A DNA stretch of 64,000 nt, from contig JAHQIY010000007.1 in NCBI GenBank assembly GCA_019054805.1, positions 6,143,501-6,207,500 of the forward strand, read 5' to 3'. The translations under genes and the position numbers were made by a program. This document shows positions 10,738-21,819 of this stretch, one piece after another (within the stretch, counting starts at the first letter, position 1; the number at the start of each line of letters is the position of its first letter). The DNA comes from Brachionus manjavacas (lineage: Eukaryota > Rotifera > Eurotatoria > Ploima > Brachionidae). Under the pieces are notes generated by a model. It ran no database searches and had not been told where the DNA came from. It was given only the letters and a program-made list of their open reading frames with translations.

Positions 10738-11179
10738 TCAAGGTTTCATCAAGAAGTATAAAGAATTTCTTAAATCTCGAGCCAATCTAGCATAATGTTC
10801 ACTTATATTTTTAAAACGTATTGAGTAAGATTTTCCGCTAGCTATTACAAACTCTAAAGACCTAAGATTTTAATGTGAAATTTTTTAGTTCATTTTTAAA
10901 ATAAAAAAATAACTTAAAAAAATTAAAAATGATAAATGATGTTTAGAAAAATAACAAGACATCTTAAGATTCAAACTTAAGCTTTTTAAAATTCCTGATA
11001 TTAAAACAGAAGATCACTATTATTTGAAAAAAATTACCTTTTAAAATGCCTTTCAACTTTTCTAAGTGATTGTTATCAAATCTATTTTCCTAAAGAATCA
11101 AAATTATTTTTTTATAAAAAATAAATTTCCAAAAAAAGTGCTGTACATTTTTTCCAAAAAGATATTTTTCATCAGCCAT
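10738..11179 (-). CDS. Possible small gene, unknown function
   Basis: Three coding-like segments lie in order on the minus strand. They are 11179-11147 (starts MADEKYLFGKN, ends at GTACAG), 11091-11038 (ENRFDNNHLEKLKGILKK, between AG and GTAATT) and about 10861-10738 (SLEFVIASGKSYSIRF...NSLYFLMKP, stop TGA). Each has plausible splice borders and low stop density. However, exon 2 ends in phase 0, while exon 3 reads well only from phase 1 or 2, so either a homopolymer base is miscalled or an exon is missing. The peptide is basic and helical-looking, and I do not recognise it. Its stop is 63 bp before the next gene's start, which is unusually tight for animal DNA. Confidence 0.42.
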
Positions 11180-11582
11180 CTCATCAACTTTTTTGTCATT
11201 CGTTTTTAAATAAATGATTTTGATAATGAATGTGATGAAGCAAAAGAAATTCGCTTGATTAACCAAAATAATTAAGGTTCAATTTGAACTTTTTTTATAG
11301 TTTATTATTTAAAAGTTTATTTTTAAAAGTTTTATTTTTTAAATTAAAAAAGTGCTTGAAAAAAAAATATAGTTTTTTATCTTATTAAATTAATAATAAG
11401 AATTTAGCATCATTTCAAAATTAGATTTTCTGTAATAAGATTTCTTTATATATAAAAGTTAGGATGACTTGAATGAGTCTATCCGAAAAATACATGTCTT
11501 TACTTTGATTTTCTTCAGGTCTAATTTTTCTCATCAAATTTCAGCTTTTATTGATTTTCGGTCTTTTTTTGCCATTTATCGC

Positions 11583-11943
11583 CTATAACCTCTTCGCTTC
11601 ATTTTTGATATCCAAATTTGTAAGACCTGCTGTTCTCTCAGCAATTGGTTTTTCGACACGATATTGCTTATCTTTTTTGGCTGGTCTCATTCTTTCTAAA
11701 TTCTCATTATTCATAATCGACTTAATTATATTATAAGAATCATTAATATCACTCAAATCTAATTCAGGGAAATGAATTGTTAAGTTTCTAACAGTTTTTA
11801 AATTCGCATAAGTTATTTCGGATTTATACCTAAAATCGTCTAATTTTACAGTAGTATCTTCGAAAGTTTCATTACCGATGGGATTAAAAATTGAAGGAGT
11901 TACTGTTTCTGATTTTTTAACAACCTCTTTTTTTTCAGCACAT
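11583..11943 (-). CDS. Terminal exon of an unidentified gene
   Basis: About 120 codons are open on the minus strand, ending at TAG 11585-11583; a candidate acceptor AG lies at 11945-11944. The translation is protein-like, with TPSIFNPIGNETFEDTTVKL, NLTIHFPELDLSDIND and a basic end KPIAERTAGLTNLDIKNEAK. No in-frame ATG occurs near the start, so upstream exons are expected, but none could be placed with confidence. A transposon-derived frame cannot be excluded. It is on the same strand as the two small genes that follow, about 400 bp upstream of them. Confidence 0.45.
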
Positions 11944-12419
11944 CTTCGAAAATTTGAAATTCGATCAAAATTTTATAATTATGTAAAAAGATGTCAAAAA
12001 TTAAGATTTATTTTATTAAATTTAAAAAAGTTTTTTTTCTAAAATAAACACTTTTTGAGCGACAATAAAATTTTTTAAACTAAATAAATTAAAAAAGTAA
12101 AAAATAATTATTAATAAATTAAAACCATAGTTTTGTTCAGAAATTTGTCTAGTTTTAGAATTTGTATAAAAATATATAGATTAAGGGATTTGGTAAAAAG
12201 TAGATCCCAAAAAAGTTATAAAATGCCAAAATTTTTCCGATTTTTTTCCCAAAAATTTCTCAATTTATTATTTTTTTCAAGATAACCAGCTCAGAATATA
12301 GATCATTTAATTTTCTATCAGAAAATGTGTCAATCGAGTAGATTCGTTTGGTAAAATTCTGAGATAAAAAAGCTTAAATATGATATTCTATATGTAAGGC
12401 TGTAAAGTTTCAGATCCCC
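11944..12419. other. No gene seen
   Basis: AT-rich sequence that should contain upstream exons of the gene ending at 11583, but none are recognisable. The part from about 12160 has a weak resemblance to 61000-61250 and may be repeat-derived. Confidence 0.4.
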
Positions 12420-12645
12420 CCCCTAGCCAGAAAAATAAATTTTTGACCCCCCCTAAAATTTTGGCTTACCCTAGGTTTTCATTTACGTTGAATCTAAAAA
12501 TGAGGTCGAAATCCATATCTGAAGATAGCGTGGAAGTTTCGCATCGCGTGAACTTTATATCAGGCAGCTTTCAAAACTTTTATTTTTAATTTAAAAAAAA
12601 CTGACTGACTCGTGGTCATCCACCGATCAGCCAAACATTTTTAAT
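12420..12645 (+). repeat. Dispersed repeat plus retroelement 3' end
   Basis: Two pieces abut. 12420-12550 has C-homopolymers followed by GAGGTCGAAA and AGATAGCGTG, and matches 60815-60950 in reverse orientation. About 12560-12645 (GGCAGCTTTC, ACTCGTGGTCA, ATCAGCC) matches the end of the RT-RNase H element at 3535-3605. This looks like the remains of a second retroelement copy. Confidence 0.6.
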
Positions 12646-12689
12646 GGGGTCTAAATGTTTTATAATTTAGACCCCTATTGTTTTATTTT

Positions 12690-13090
12690 AAAGATTTTAA
12701 TTAAAATTAGTCATGAATTACAACTTTCTTTAATTTCATCTATCAAAATTAATACCAAGAAATTTATTTCCAAAGATTCTCAAGTCTAGATCAGCCTTAT
12801 CCTTCTTAGATTTTGAAATGACAATTGAACATGACTCTTCAACTAAAATCTTCATTTCTACTTGCAAATCCAATGCTCTAGTTCAATAAAGTGTTTATGA
12901 CTTCATTTTCTAAATTACCCTGTTTCTTATAAATAAAATGGTGAAATGGTCATCAGCAAAAACAAGGATAAATTAAATATCATTAATAAATATACTGAAT
13001 ATTAATGTACTAATTAATAACTGAGCTTTGAGGCACACTTGAGATCATTGAAAATTCTTCGATAATATGAAAAAGTAACAATTCTGTTCG
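12690..13090 (-). mobile_element. Heavily decayed LINE fragment F
   Basis: On the minus strand, across several frames, RT remnants are readable: a degraded LIFSIFINDI segment, an FADDH box, and LRIFGNKFLGINFD corresponding to the LKIYGNRI...FIGIKFD part of LINE E. It is the same family as the copies at 28098, 37185 and 52703. No intact frame remains. Confidence 0.65.
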
Positions 13091-13310
13091 TCAAATAATT
13101 TCATTTTTTTGATTATTTTTAAAGCCTTTTAAAATTTATTAAATAAAATTGAAAAAATCATTAAAATTTTTTTATTTAAAATATAAAGGTTTCAAAAAAT
13201 TAAAAATAAATTAAATTTAGATTAAAAGGATTTTGATTCTTTTTCAAAATTAAATAGCCTTTTGCATTTAGACTAAATAAATTCGTCAATTTATGGTCAA
13301 TATTTATAAT
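13091..13310. other. No gene seen
   Basis: AT-rich 3' flank of the small gene at 13311-13611. Confidence 0.4.
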
Positions 13311-13611
13311 TTAAAACAAGACTAGCCAAAAAAAACTAGGAGCCAATATTCTGAAATCTAATATTAACTTTAATCCTGAAGAGCTAGTTGTTGTATTCAA
13401 GGCAAGTGTATTTGTTGTTGGAGCCATGGTCGCTATGACTTCTGAATCTTGTGTAGTGTCTTCAATAGCGGAATCATCTGTAGTTTCTCCTTTTACAGAC
13501 AAGTCTTCAAAGGAAAGAAAATGATGATTAAAACTTGAAAAGTGAAGAAAAAATCTTACCTGAAGCTATCGCTAAAAAAATGACTATAACAGAAATAAAG
13601 AGTTTTTTCAT
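13311..13611 (-). CDS. Small Thr/Ser-rich protein with signal peptide and GPI-type C-terminus
   Basis: Exon 1 (13611-13560) and exon 2 (13504-13311) join across a 55-nt GT-AG intron in phase 1 and give 81 residues. Residues 1-17 (MKKLFISVIVIFLAIAS) form a clear signal peptide. The mature part is acidic then rich in Thr, Ser and Asn (MAPTTNTLALNTTTSSSG), a likely O-glycosylated stalk. The protein ends with a hydrophobic stretch (FRILAPSFFWLVLF) with no cytoplasmic tail, preceded by small residues suitable as a GPI-attachment site. The likely fate is a glycosylphosphatidylinositol-anchored mucin-like surface peptide. That is inferred from architecture alone; no family is recognised. The exact splice and clean ends argue for a real gene. 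Confidence 0.62.
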
Positions 13612-15889
13612 TTTTTGAATTTTAAAATTATGGATTTTCAAAAATTTTTTCGTTCTATTTATATGATTACAGGAGCAAGTTGGTGCTGCATTACACAAGG
13701 AACACATATTTATCTAGCTTTTAAATTAATATTTGCTTTTAGCTTTTGTTTCTCTATTTCAAGTTTTTAAATTTTTTTCAGGAAATCGATTTATTCTTCT
13801 AACTTTTTTGTAAATAATTTTCAAGGAGTCAATTTAAGTGTTTTCAGAGAAAAAGTCTTGAACAAATAATCGAGTCTTGATATTTAAGGAGAAATTATTT
13901 GAACGAATGATAAGCTACTTGTTTTTTAGAAAAATTTACATAAAAAACAGAACTTGCTGATGCTGCTGAATTATATTACATTTAATAAGTTAAGAAAAAA
14001 TGTGACCATGCTTCTTTTCCCGAACAAAATTAAAAATAAGTTGTCAGTCTTAAATTTTTTAAAAACTGCAGAGCATTACAAAATAGTGGTAGGAGAAGTA
14101 GACACTGCGGGATAGCGCTCTATACCAGTGCAAATTTTGCGCTTAGCAATTAAGACCATTGCAGTCCTATTGAATTCAATTTTAATATTTCTGTACCTAT
14201 TTGAGACTTGAAACTATTTACTGTCCTTGTTGATATTGCTTCTTTTGGTGACTAATTCCATGATTCAATAACTCTGTTTGTTAATAATTGATAACAAGTT
14301 TTTGGCTATTTGTTCTTCTTAGATTAAGCCATAAGCTAGTTGCACAACAAAATTTCTCACAAATTTAGTGTTAACTGAATAATAATCTTAAAAAATTAAA
14401 AATTAAAAAATTAAATGGTCATTAAAGTCTTATTTGATTTTTTTTAATAGATTTAAAATTTTTTAAATAGTCTCTAAATATGTTAATATTAAGCCTTGGT
14501 TTAAAAGTCCACTTGACACCAAATTCTGACCTCTAAAACAGAAAATTCTAAATTAAAGAAATTTTGTTTTCAAATTAAAGCTGATAAAATTTTTTAAAAT
14601 TTTTAAATTCATAATATCTGAGTTTAAATTTCAAAAAAATTAAAAATTAGTATAACTGATACTACGGTTTATGATTTGGGACAATTTTGGCAAAAAAAGT
14701 GCATTTTTAAGTCAAAAGGGGCCTGTGTTCATAATTTAGAAAGAATTTTTTTCGATGTTCTCTGTGTTTTAGCCATCATCCCTGTCAGTTCGGGTCTGAA
14801 TTTTGATTAAATCCATCAAAAGGCTGTGGAATGACCAGATCGTTGGTCAGTATTTTGTGTGACAAAGGAACTTTATCGAGATTTATTTAAACTAATCATT
14901 GGCAGAGTTATCAAATAAAAATATTTTAAATTTCATGTTATTTTTATTTTAAAATCATTTAATTTTTTTATTTTCAATTTCATATGAAAAAATTGATAAA
15001 TGCATTATTTTAAATAATTTTTTTCTTTGTCAACTTTACATGTGCCAATAACAAATTAAAAAGTAAATGTAAAGATTTTTAATGTATTGTAATGTTTTAA
15101 TAAGTATCAACTCAATGGTTTTTAGCATTTTGAATAGAGCAAAAAAAATATAAAAAAATTTTTTTGTTTTTTCAAAAAGTAAAACTAGTTGTTTAAATTT
15201 TATCACCTTGATATGGCAACTGGAAGAAATTCTAAAAATTGAGCGCACATCATATTTCATCAAAATTAGATTGCTTAGATTTATAGAAGTCTGATTTAGG
15301 AAAAAAATTATATTATTTACAGAATAAATTTTTGGACCCATATAAAAAAAATGATAGCTTTTTCAAATCGATTTCTTGAAAAAAATTTAAAAATGAAATG
15401 AGTTTTTCAATTTGAAATTTGTGCTTGATTTCTACCATCCATTGTAAAGAAAATAGAAATTAAGTTATTAACCAAAGAAAATCAATGTGCTTTTTTTCTC
15501 ATAAAAGAGCAATATTAAAAATTAAACTTTTTAAGTTAGCAGGAAATTGTTTTCCTTCCATATCTTAATTGTTTTTTAAATTTATTAGACTATCTTAAAC
15601 ATGAAATTTTAATTTTAATGTGTTTGCGAATCTTAAATCATACACGTCTAAATATGATGATATTAATTTATCACTGTCTAAAAACAATTGCTAATGTTTT
15701 CTTAATTCAATTCATTTAATAACATCAAATCCGTTTTTCAAAAATAAAAACAATTAAAAAAATTAAAAATAAACGTGAAAAGTCTTTCGAGGTAAAGCCA
15801 GTGAGAATATTTAAAAGTATTTAAAAAAAAAATTTTTTGTAGTACTTTTTGATAATTAAATAAAATTTTTAAATTAATTAATAGTTAAT
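13612..15889. other. No gene seen
   Basis: AT-rich intergenic DNA. Minus-strand open frames at 15036-15341 are Ile/Phe/Lys-rich products of composition. A few patches of higher GC (14080-14330, 14740-14880) hold no readable frame. Confidence 0.5.
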
Positions 15890-16700
15890 AATTAATTATT
15901 TTCAAATTTTGAAAGAATAATATCAGTTAAGGTATTGAACTCAACAGTTTTGGCATGATCCTGTACAACCTTTGGGTCCATATTGCTGAGGCAAGTGCTA
16001 ATTTTGTTTTCGAGTTGCTTAAGATTTTTGGCCTTCCAAACACCCTCATAAACTTTAGCTTTCAAATTTCCCAAAAAATCTTCGATTGGTCGTGCTATGT
16101 TTGCTGGATTCTCTTCTTTGGCAACATACCTTATATTTTATCTAACATTTAATTCTGTACCATATCCGCATAATGAGATGATGCTAGGCCAACACACATA
16201 ATGGTTCAAGTCGTTTCTAAATACGCTCTCCAAGGTAGACATGTTGATTGACCGCTAAACCACTAGGTACAAAATATGGTTCCCTTATACCGCGTTGTGA
16301 AATAGCCAACCAGACCATTAATTTTTCTTAAAATTTTTTAACGCACTTGTTCTTTACACTCTTCGGTGTCTAACATTACTGCCATATACCTTATAACATC
16401 AGCTTTTGGTAATTTTGTTTTTTTTTTCAAAGTTGTACAAATCTTTTTTGATGGTTTCGTACATTTTTTACTAACAACTTGTTGAAAATTAAACATTATG
16501 ATATAATTTTTATTCATTTTGAAGCTAGGATCAGCCTGATTTTAAATTTTGAAAAAAATTGAAAAAGGTCTTGTCCACTCTTATAGCAAACTAAACTAAA
16601 CTTTTGAGCCAATTTTTTTTCTACACCCGTTATTTGTTTTTCGAATTTGATCACTTTTACCCCCACTGTTGGGGTTATACCGTTTACAAACCTCATTCTT
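15890..16700 (-). pseudogene. Dead Tc1/mariner transposase
   Basis: Minus-strand fragments in changing frames follow the order of a mariner-type transposase. They run from an N-terminal region with KKLAQKFS (about 16600), through LPKADVIRYMAVM (about 16390), ISQRGIREPYFVPSGLAVNQ (about 16260) and LASSHYADMVQN (about 16170), to NRRFFG/AKVYEGVWKAKNLKQLE and MDPKVVQDHAKTV (15900-16090). The spacing of GISQRG..EPYFV, LASSHYA and the C-terminal KVYEG..AKNLKQLE block is typical of the DD[D/E] mariner family. At least four frameshifts or stops are present. Terminal inverted repeats were not found. Confidence 0.8.
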
Positions 16701-17209
16701 TTTGAATGTATTTTTTTTTATTCTAATTTATTTTAATAAAATTTTTTTCAAAATAGACCGAAAATGTTTAAATTTTTTAAATCCTTTTAAATAATACCAA
16801 TGCAATTAAATTTCCACTTCCTAAACAATAAAAAAAATATCGAATTTACCTTATTTTACTACATTCTTTTAATAATTGCCCAAAAACAAAATGAGACAAA
16901 ATTCCAGCAGTGTATTATCAATGTGTGATTTAATAACAATCGTATCTTTCAAGAATATAGAACGTTGGGTACTATTTTTCGTGCTACTTAAATTATTTTT
17001 TCTGCTACAAAAATAAAAATTGATATAAAAAAAATACATATTATGTTTATTTTTTGAGATACAAAATTTAATGTTAAAGATATTTAATTTACATAATTGA
17101 TATAATTTTTTTTACTCTGATCTAAAAAATAAACGAATGAAAAAAAAAAAAATCAATTAATCAAATAAAATTAATTTTTTTTGGCTCTTTTATTCATGTT
17201 AATTAATTG
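16701..17209. other. No gene seen
   Basis: AT-rich spacer between the mariner relic and a MULE relic. Confidence 0.45.
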
Positions 17210-17690
17210 ATTGATCTTCGGCTCTTAATTTAGGCGGTCGACCTCTACCGCGTTTAGTTGGTAAATTACAGTTGATTTCTTGTAAAACATTTTCAATCGG
17301 TTGCTCAACAACGAGATTCTCAACATCACCATTAATAACCATATTATCTTCTTGAATTATTTCTTCATTGCTAGAATTACTGTATTGTTCAATAACTAAT
17401 GAATCAATAATCAATAATAAATAATAATAATAATATTCATCACATTCGAATTAATTGTCAATAGTCTCAATTTCTAACATATTTAGCGCTTTGTTGGTCT
17501 TTTCCGGTCTCGATTTTGACCTAAAAGAACATCTTCAGCATTTGGATGCCAAGCAAGACCTTTATCACAACAGGCAATAGCTTTCACATGTTTACAATTG
17601 TAATTTTTTTTCCAGTGTGGGCAAACACAAGAACTTATTTTCCAATCTCCAAGATCCATTAATATTGTCCATATTTGTGTACCAGATCTG
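17210..17690 (-). pseudogene. MULE-type transposase C-terminal part with SWIM zinc finger
   Basis: On the minus strand, 17690-17480 encodes WTILMDLGDWKISSCVCPHW followed by KKNYNCKHVKAIACC, a SWIM zinc finger (CxC...CxH) such as follows the catalytic core in many Mutator-like transposases. After a stop and a short AAT repeat, 17414-17199 encodes an acidic tail ending in an AT-hook-like RGRGRPPKLR. The parts probably belonged to one protein. A similar SWIM plus basic tail is at 46690-47035 on the plus strand. It is broken and without a core on this strand. Confidence 0.7.
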
Positions 17691-18004
17691 AGCCACTTAT
17701 CACTTTGTATTAAACACTAATTGAAATTTTCTATGAGCATAATCAACTAAGCAAATTATCTTTTTATTTTTATTATTATTTTTAAATATTATTTTTAATT
17801 ATTAATTATTATTTTTATACACTAAAAAAGGCTTATATTTTTTGTAGTAGAAAAAATTATTTTTTTTCTCAACTTTATAGATTAAGAAAACTATCACTTA
17901 AAACTTATTGACAAATAACTTATTAACACTTTATTAATAATTTTAGTTAAATATTAAATGAGTATAAAAAAGCATTAAAACAGTAAAAAATTATTATCAA
18001 TAAA

Positions 18005-18720
18005 ACTTAAAAAAATGTTTCAAAATACTCAAGTAACAATTTATAAACAAGACAAACCACACAAACACAACAATGAAAATGATCGATTGATTCCAACAAA
18101 TGCCAAAGACAAAGTTATTGCAATGTATTTCAATAAAAACAAAAAAGCAAAAGAAATTAGTCGATGGCTTAGAAAAAACCTTAATGATGGGTTTGTATAA
18201 ATGAGCGAGCTTCAAATCAATAACCTGATACACAGAAAAAAACAAAAAACAAATTCAAGTTGATTCTGGTCAAAGCATTAATGAATCAAAATCATGGGCT
18301 GATAGTGTCAGTATTTATTTATTTATTATTTATTTATCCCCGAAGGATATGATGACATTCGTTGTTTCAAAATTTATGATTTAACCAGATGATGTCAACT
18401 TTCGAATTTTTATGACTATAATGAGGCTTATTTCTCTAACAAAAAAACCAACTCACGTCGCGGCGGACAATAGACACAAACTCAATTGGATCAATTTCCA
18501 AATTCTTTCTGTGGCAAAACCGATAAGGCGAAAGCGTTTCATCCTTTTGGAATATTACTCTCAAAAACTGATACTCATGAAGTTTATGAGGCTCATAATC
18601 TTCATATCTATCAAAAATCTTTCTAAACAATTATTAGATTTCGACTTTGATATTCATACACTGTTGGCTGATGATGCAATGATAATAACAAATGGGTAAA
18701 CGAAAACACGGAAGACCTAG
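18005..18720 (+). pseudogene. MULE transposase N-terminal half and core, broken
   Basis: Plus-strand frames give KAKEISRWLRKNL and SELQINNLIHRKK (DNA-binding region). About 18340-18700 then follows with FVVSKFMI, MTIMRLISLTKKPTHVAADN, KLNWINFQIL, and LLADDAMIITNG, the order of the MULE catalytic core (the THVAAD aspartate and the LLADDAM second aspartate). It ends abruptly in GKRKHGRPRKK and a stop, an AT-hook-like tail that suggests an internal deletion joined core to C-terminus. Frameshifts and an ATTT microsatellite at about 18310 interrupt it. It lies back to back with the SWIM fragment at 17210-17690. Confidence 0.78.
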
Positions 18721-19239
18721 AAAAAAATAACATTTTTTTTTCTATTTTCTCAAGTATTTTTTCTACATTTAAAAATATTTTTTCTACCCCAAGAAATATA
18801 AGCCACTAAAAAATAATTTAGATATCACCATAATTAATTCTTCAATCTTATACATTTTTTTTATTCTATCATTTGTATGAAATTTTGTATCTATTTTTAT
18901 TTTTATTTATGTAACAGAAGAATGAATTTTTGTATCATCATAAAATACAAGTGATTTATTTAAAAAAATTTTCCTGAGGGTAATTTTAAAAATCGAATAT
19001 TTTCAAGGCTAAATAAAAAAAATACCACAATTTTTATTTTGAATTTTTCTCAACACAAAAAAAACCCAAAGAGGACTCAAAATTTATTTTTTTTTATTGT
19101 CAAATTCAAATGCCATACAAATTAACATCAACTAATCTCTAAAAAAAATATTTACAAGCATATCTTCATTAATTAAAAGCCAGAGGGGTAACAAAATAAG
19201 TTCATGAGATCATTCAGTTGATAATAAAATCGCAGCAAA
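18721..19239. other. No gene seen
   Basis: AT-rich 3' flank of the FGF-like gene and of the MULE relic. Confidence 0.45.
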
Positions 19240-21819
19240 CTAGTTCAGCTTGTTCTTTTTTGTTCGTTTTCGATACCTTCTACGAATTCGCTTCCTGTAC
19301 TTTCTGAATGGCCTTTTATAAAAGCGTCTCCTAAAATACTTCCTAGTGGTTTGAGTGGTAGTTTGGACCGGTGTTGTCAGTCTTGTTGGGTGAAAAAGTC
19401 CATGGCTGTTAGACAAAGTCGGAAAATAGTTGTTGTGTGGGAACACGTCGGTGAGCTTGGTGTGAACATATAATATGCTAGACTGGTTTGCTTTGCATTC
19501 GTTCTGGTTGATGTTTTTGTTAATCAGTGGGTTTATTAGTCGACCAAACTTGCTGAATGACAAATAAACGCGATTGTTTGAGCCTAGCGAAAATTGGTGT
19601 GACCCACCGGCTCGAATGCGATGATGAAATACGCAGAATTTGTCCAATTCATTCAGGTTTTTGAGCACAAAAATACCTGAACGATGGAAGCAAACATATT
19701 TGTTAATTTGCTTGGATTTTAGTATTGTAAATTTCCTAAATATTAAAGTTTCTATTAGAGTGTAGGGATCTTTGAAAACCTCATCAACAGGCACATCAGC
19801 TTTAATGCGAAAGCTACGCAGACTCACGTAGCTTTGGCTGCACTCTGAATTTAGGCGTACCATTCGCTGGAGGCCATGACGTGACCAATCTCCGTTGAAG
19901 TCTTTTAGCGCGTTTAAAAAGCGCGTAATCAAAAAAAGATCACTTCTTGTGTATTGTATGTTAGCCGGAGTTATGTAGCCGATGTTTCGGCGGCGAAAGT
20001 TTGTTGCATTGAACTTAAGTGAATAGACGTTCTTGAAGCACTCCTTTAATAGAATAAAAAATTTTCAAATTTTAATTTTATTTTATTTTATTTCTTAAAA
20101 GATTATTATTTTAGCTTTCAAAAGGGACACTTTTCGAGTAATGGGATAATTGTGTTATTTAATATGTGAACATTTTGATAAAAAATAAATAATTAAAAAA
20201 ATTTTTTTCTTAAACAAATAATAATTCCTTCAAATTATAAAATTATTAAATTTAATGATTTGTAAGAGTTGACCTCTAAAAAAAATAAAGGGAGAGAAAA
20301 AATTTAAACTTTTTGGTCCTAAATAAGATAAAAAAATACCTGTAGCATCAACTAAGTTTTGGTATCATGAAATTCCAATATAAATTGAACAAAAATTCAA
20401 TCTTTTTTTTTGATTCAAATAAATGATTATAGAATTTACTTAAAAAATACTGTGGCTCACTTTGTTGCATCTTTTTCACCTAAATAACTTTTCTTATGTA
20501 AAAAATAGACATAAAGAAAATAGAAGATTTTTTTACAGGTTAAAAAGGTGCTACAAAGTATTTTGCAGAATTTTTTTTAGATAAGTTTTAATATCGTTTA
20601 TTTTAATTAAATTAAAATAAGAAGAAAGGAAGAATTTTTATTCAATTTGAATTTCACATAACCTTTTTTTTAGGAAGAAATTTTTTGTTGAAAAATGTAT
20701 AGAAAAAAATAATTTATTTAGAACTAAAACTTTATATTAAAAAATTTGATTGAATTAATTAAACTAATAATTTTTTTTTTGTTGTAAAATAAATTTTAGA
20801 TTGATTAGGAATATAAATTACTCAAAAAAATTATCAAACAAAAAACAACGCTAAATTATCTTAATTTCAATTAGCATTTTGAGTAGATATTTTAATATTA
20901 TTAAAATTTTTTTTAAGTATTCTTTGACTAATTTTCTATGAAATATGAAAAAAAATTTTCCAAATTTTAAAATTTAGGACTTTTTGTTTCAAGAATATCT
21001 AGGATTTAGCATTTTGTGTTCGGTTTTTTTTTGCTCTAAAATTTAAAATTCCATTGATTAAGAAAGGTAAAGGAAAATTTAAAAAATTTTAAAAAATAAA
21101 AATCTCTTCTGTACTTTCAGTTCTTTATCAGAATTTTTATTTATTTTGCCCTGTTCTTTTTTGTACTTTCTGCACTTTTTGGTGTTTAAATTAAAGATTT
21201 AAATTAATTAACAATTTAAATATCAATTTGAATTATAAATAATATTTCTTTTGCCTAAAACAAATCCGAATTCCTAAACCACGTTTAAATTTTGATATGA
21301 TGATTAAAATAACCCAAAAGTACAAAAAGGAAGATGGTTTTTTAAAAGTTTAATCTCATTGTCAATCCATGGAATATATGAAGCTATACTAGAAAGAGTT
21401 TATGGCACGAAAAGTTGACTGATTTTCAGCGAATGCAGCAGTCATTTAGACTTGTTATTAATATTGTGTGAAAAATTATTTTTTTTTTATAATTCTTCTT
21501 TGATTAATTTTCTTTGAAATATTTATTATATGAAAAAAATTTTTCCAAATTTTTTATGGTCCATTTTTTACGAACAGAATGATCACATAGTCGACATGGC
21601 CCAATTTTTGGCATTTAGGACGATTAGTGTGGTATTTAAAAGCTAAAACTTTATTTCGAGGTCAGAAGAATATTTATTAGAAAGATAAAATAAAAAAAAT
21701 TAAATACTTACAGCGGTTTGAATGGAGACGAGATAAAAAAACAAAAACAGGACCAATTTCAAATTGTTGACAATAACAAAAAACGAAAATTTAAATTTCT
21801 TGATTTTAAAACAAAACAT
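19240..21819 (-). CDS. Divergent FGF8/17/18-like growth factor
   Basis: Exon 1 (21819-21712, 36 codons) and exon 2 (20043-19240) join in phase 0 across a 1668-nt intron with a GTAAGT donor, giving 303 residues. Residues 1-36 are a strong signal peptide (KLVLFLFFYLVSIQTA). From about residue 88 the protein follows the FGF core: GLQRMVRLNSECSQSYVSLR, DPYTLIETLIFRKFTI, KYVCFHRSGIF (compare LYICMNKKGK of FGF8), FCVFHHRI (compare DCVFTEIV) and RVYLSFSKFGRLINP (compare GWYMAFTRKGRPRKG). The two cysteines of the FGF8 group match C154 and C173. The last 34 residues are extremely basic (KYFRRRFYKRPFRKYRKR...), which would bind heparan sulfate. Secreted FGFs signal through FGFR with heparan sulfate. 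Family membership is inferred from aligned motifs recalled from known FGFs; the Arg-rich tail and the long linker are unusual. It overlaps no other gene. Confidence 0.72.
21020..21475 (+). repeat. Dispersed repeat R1, copy 1 (inside the FGF-like intron)
   Basis: About 455 bp nearly identical to 23085-23548. It contains GATTAAGAAAGGTAAAGG, TTTTGTACTTTCTGCACTTT and GTTTATGGCACGAAAAGTTG. Relative to copy 2 it lacks about 22 bp near its right end. No inverted ends or coding capacity were seen. Confidence 0.8.

Noticed and set aside
11551-11736. Plus-strand hydrophobic frame resembling a membrane protein
   Set aside because: It is the complement of the better minus-strand exon 11583-11943.
15036-15341. 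Minus-strand frame of 101 codons
   Set aside because: Ile, Phe, Leu and Lys dominate as expected from AT-rich DNA; no motif, splice sites or neighbours.
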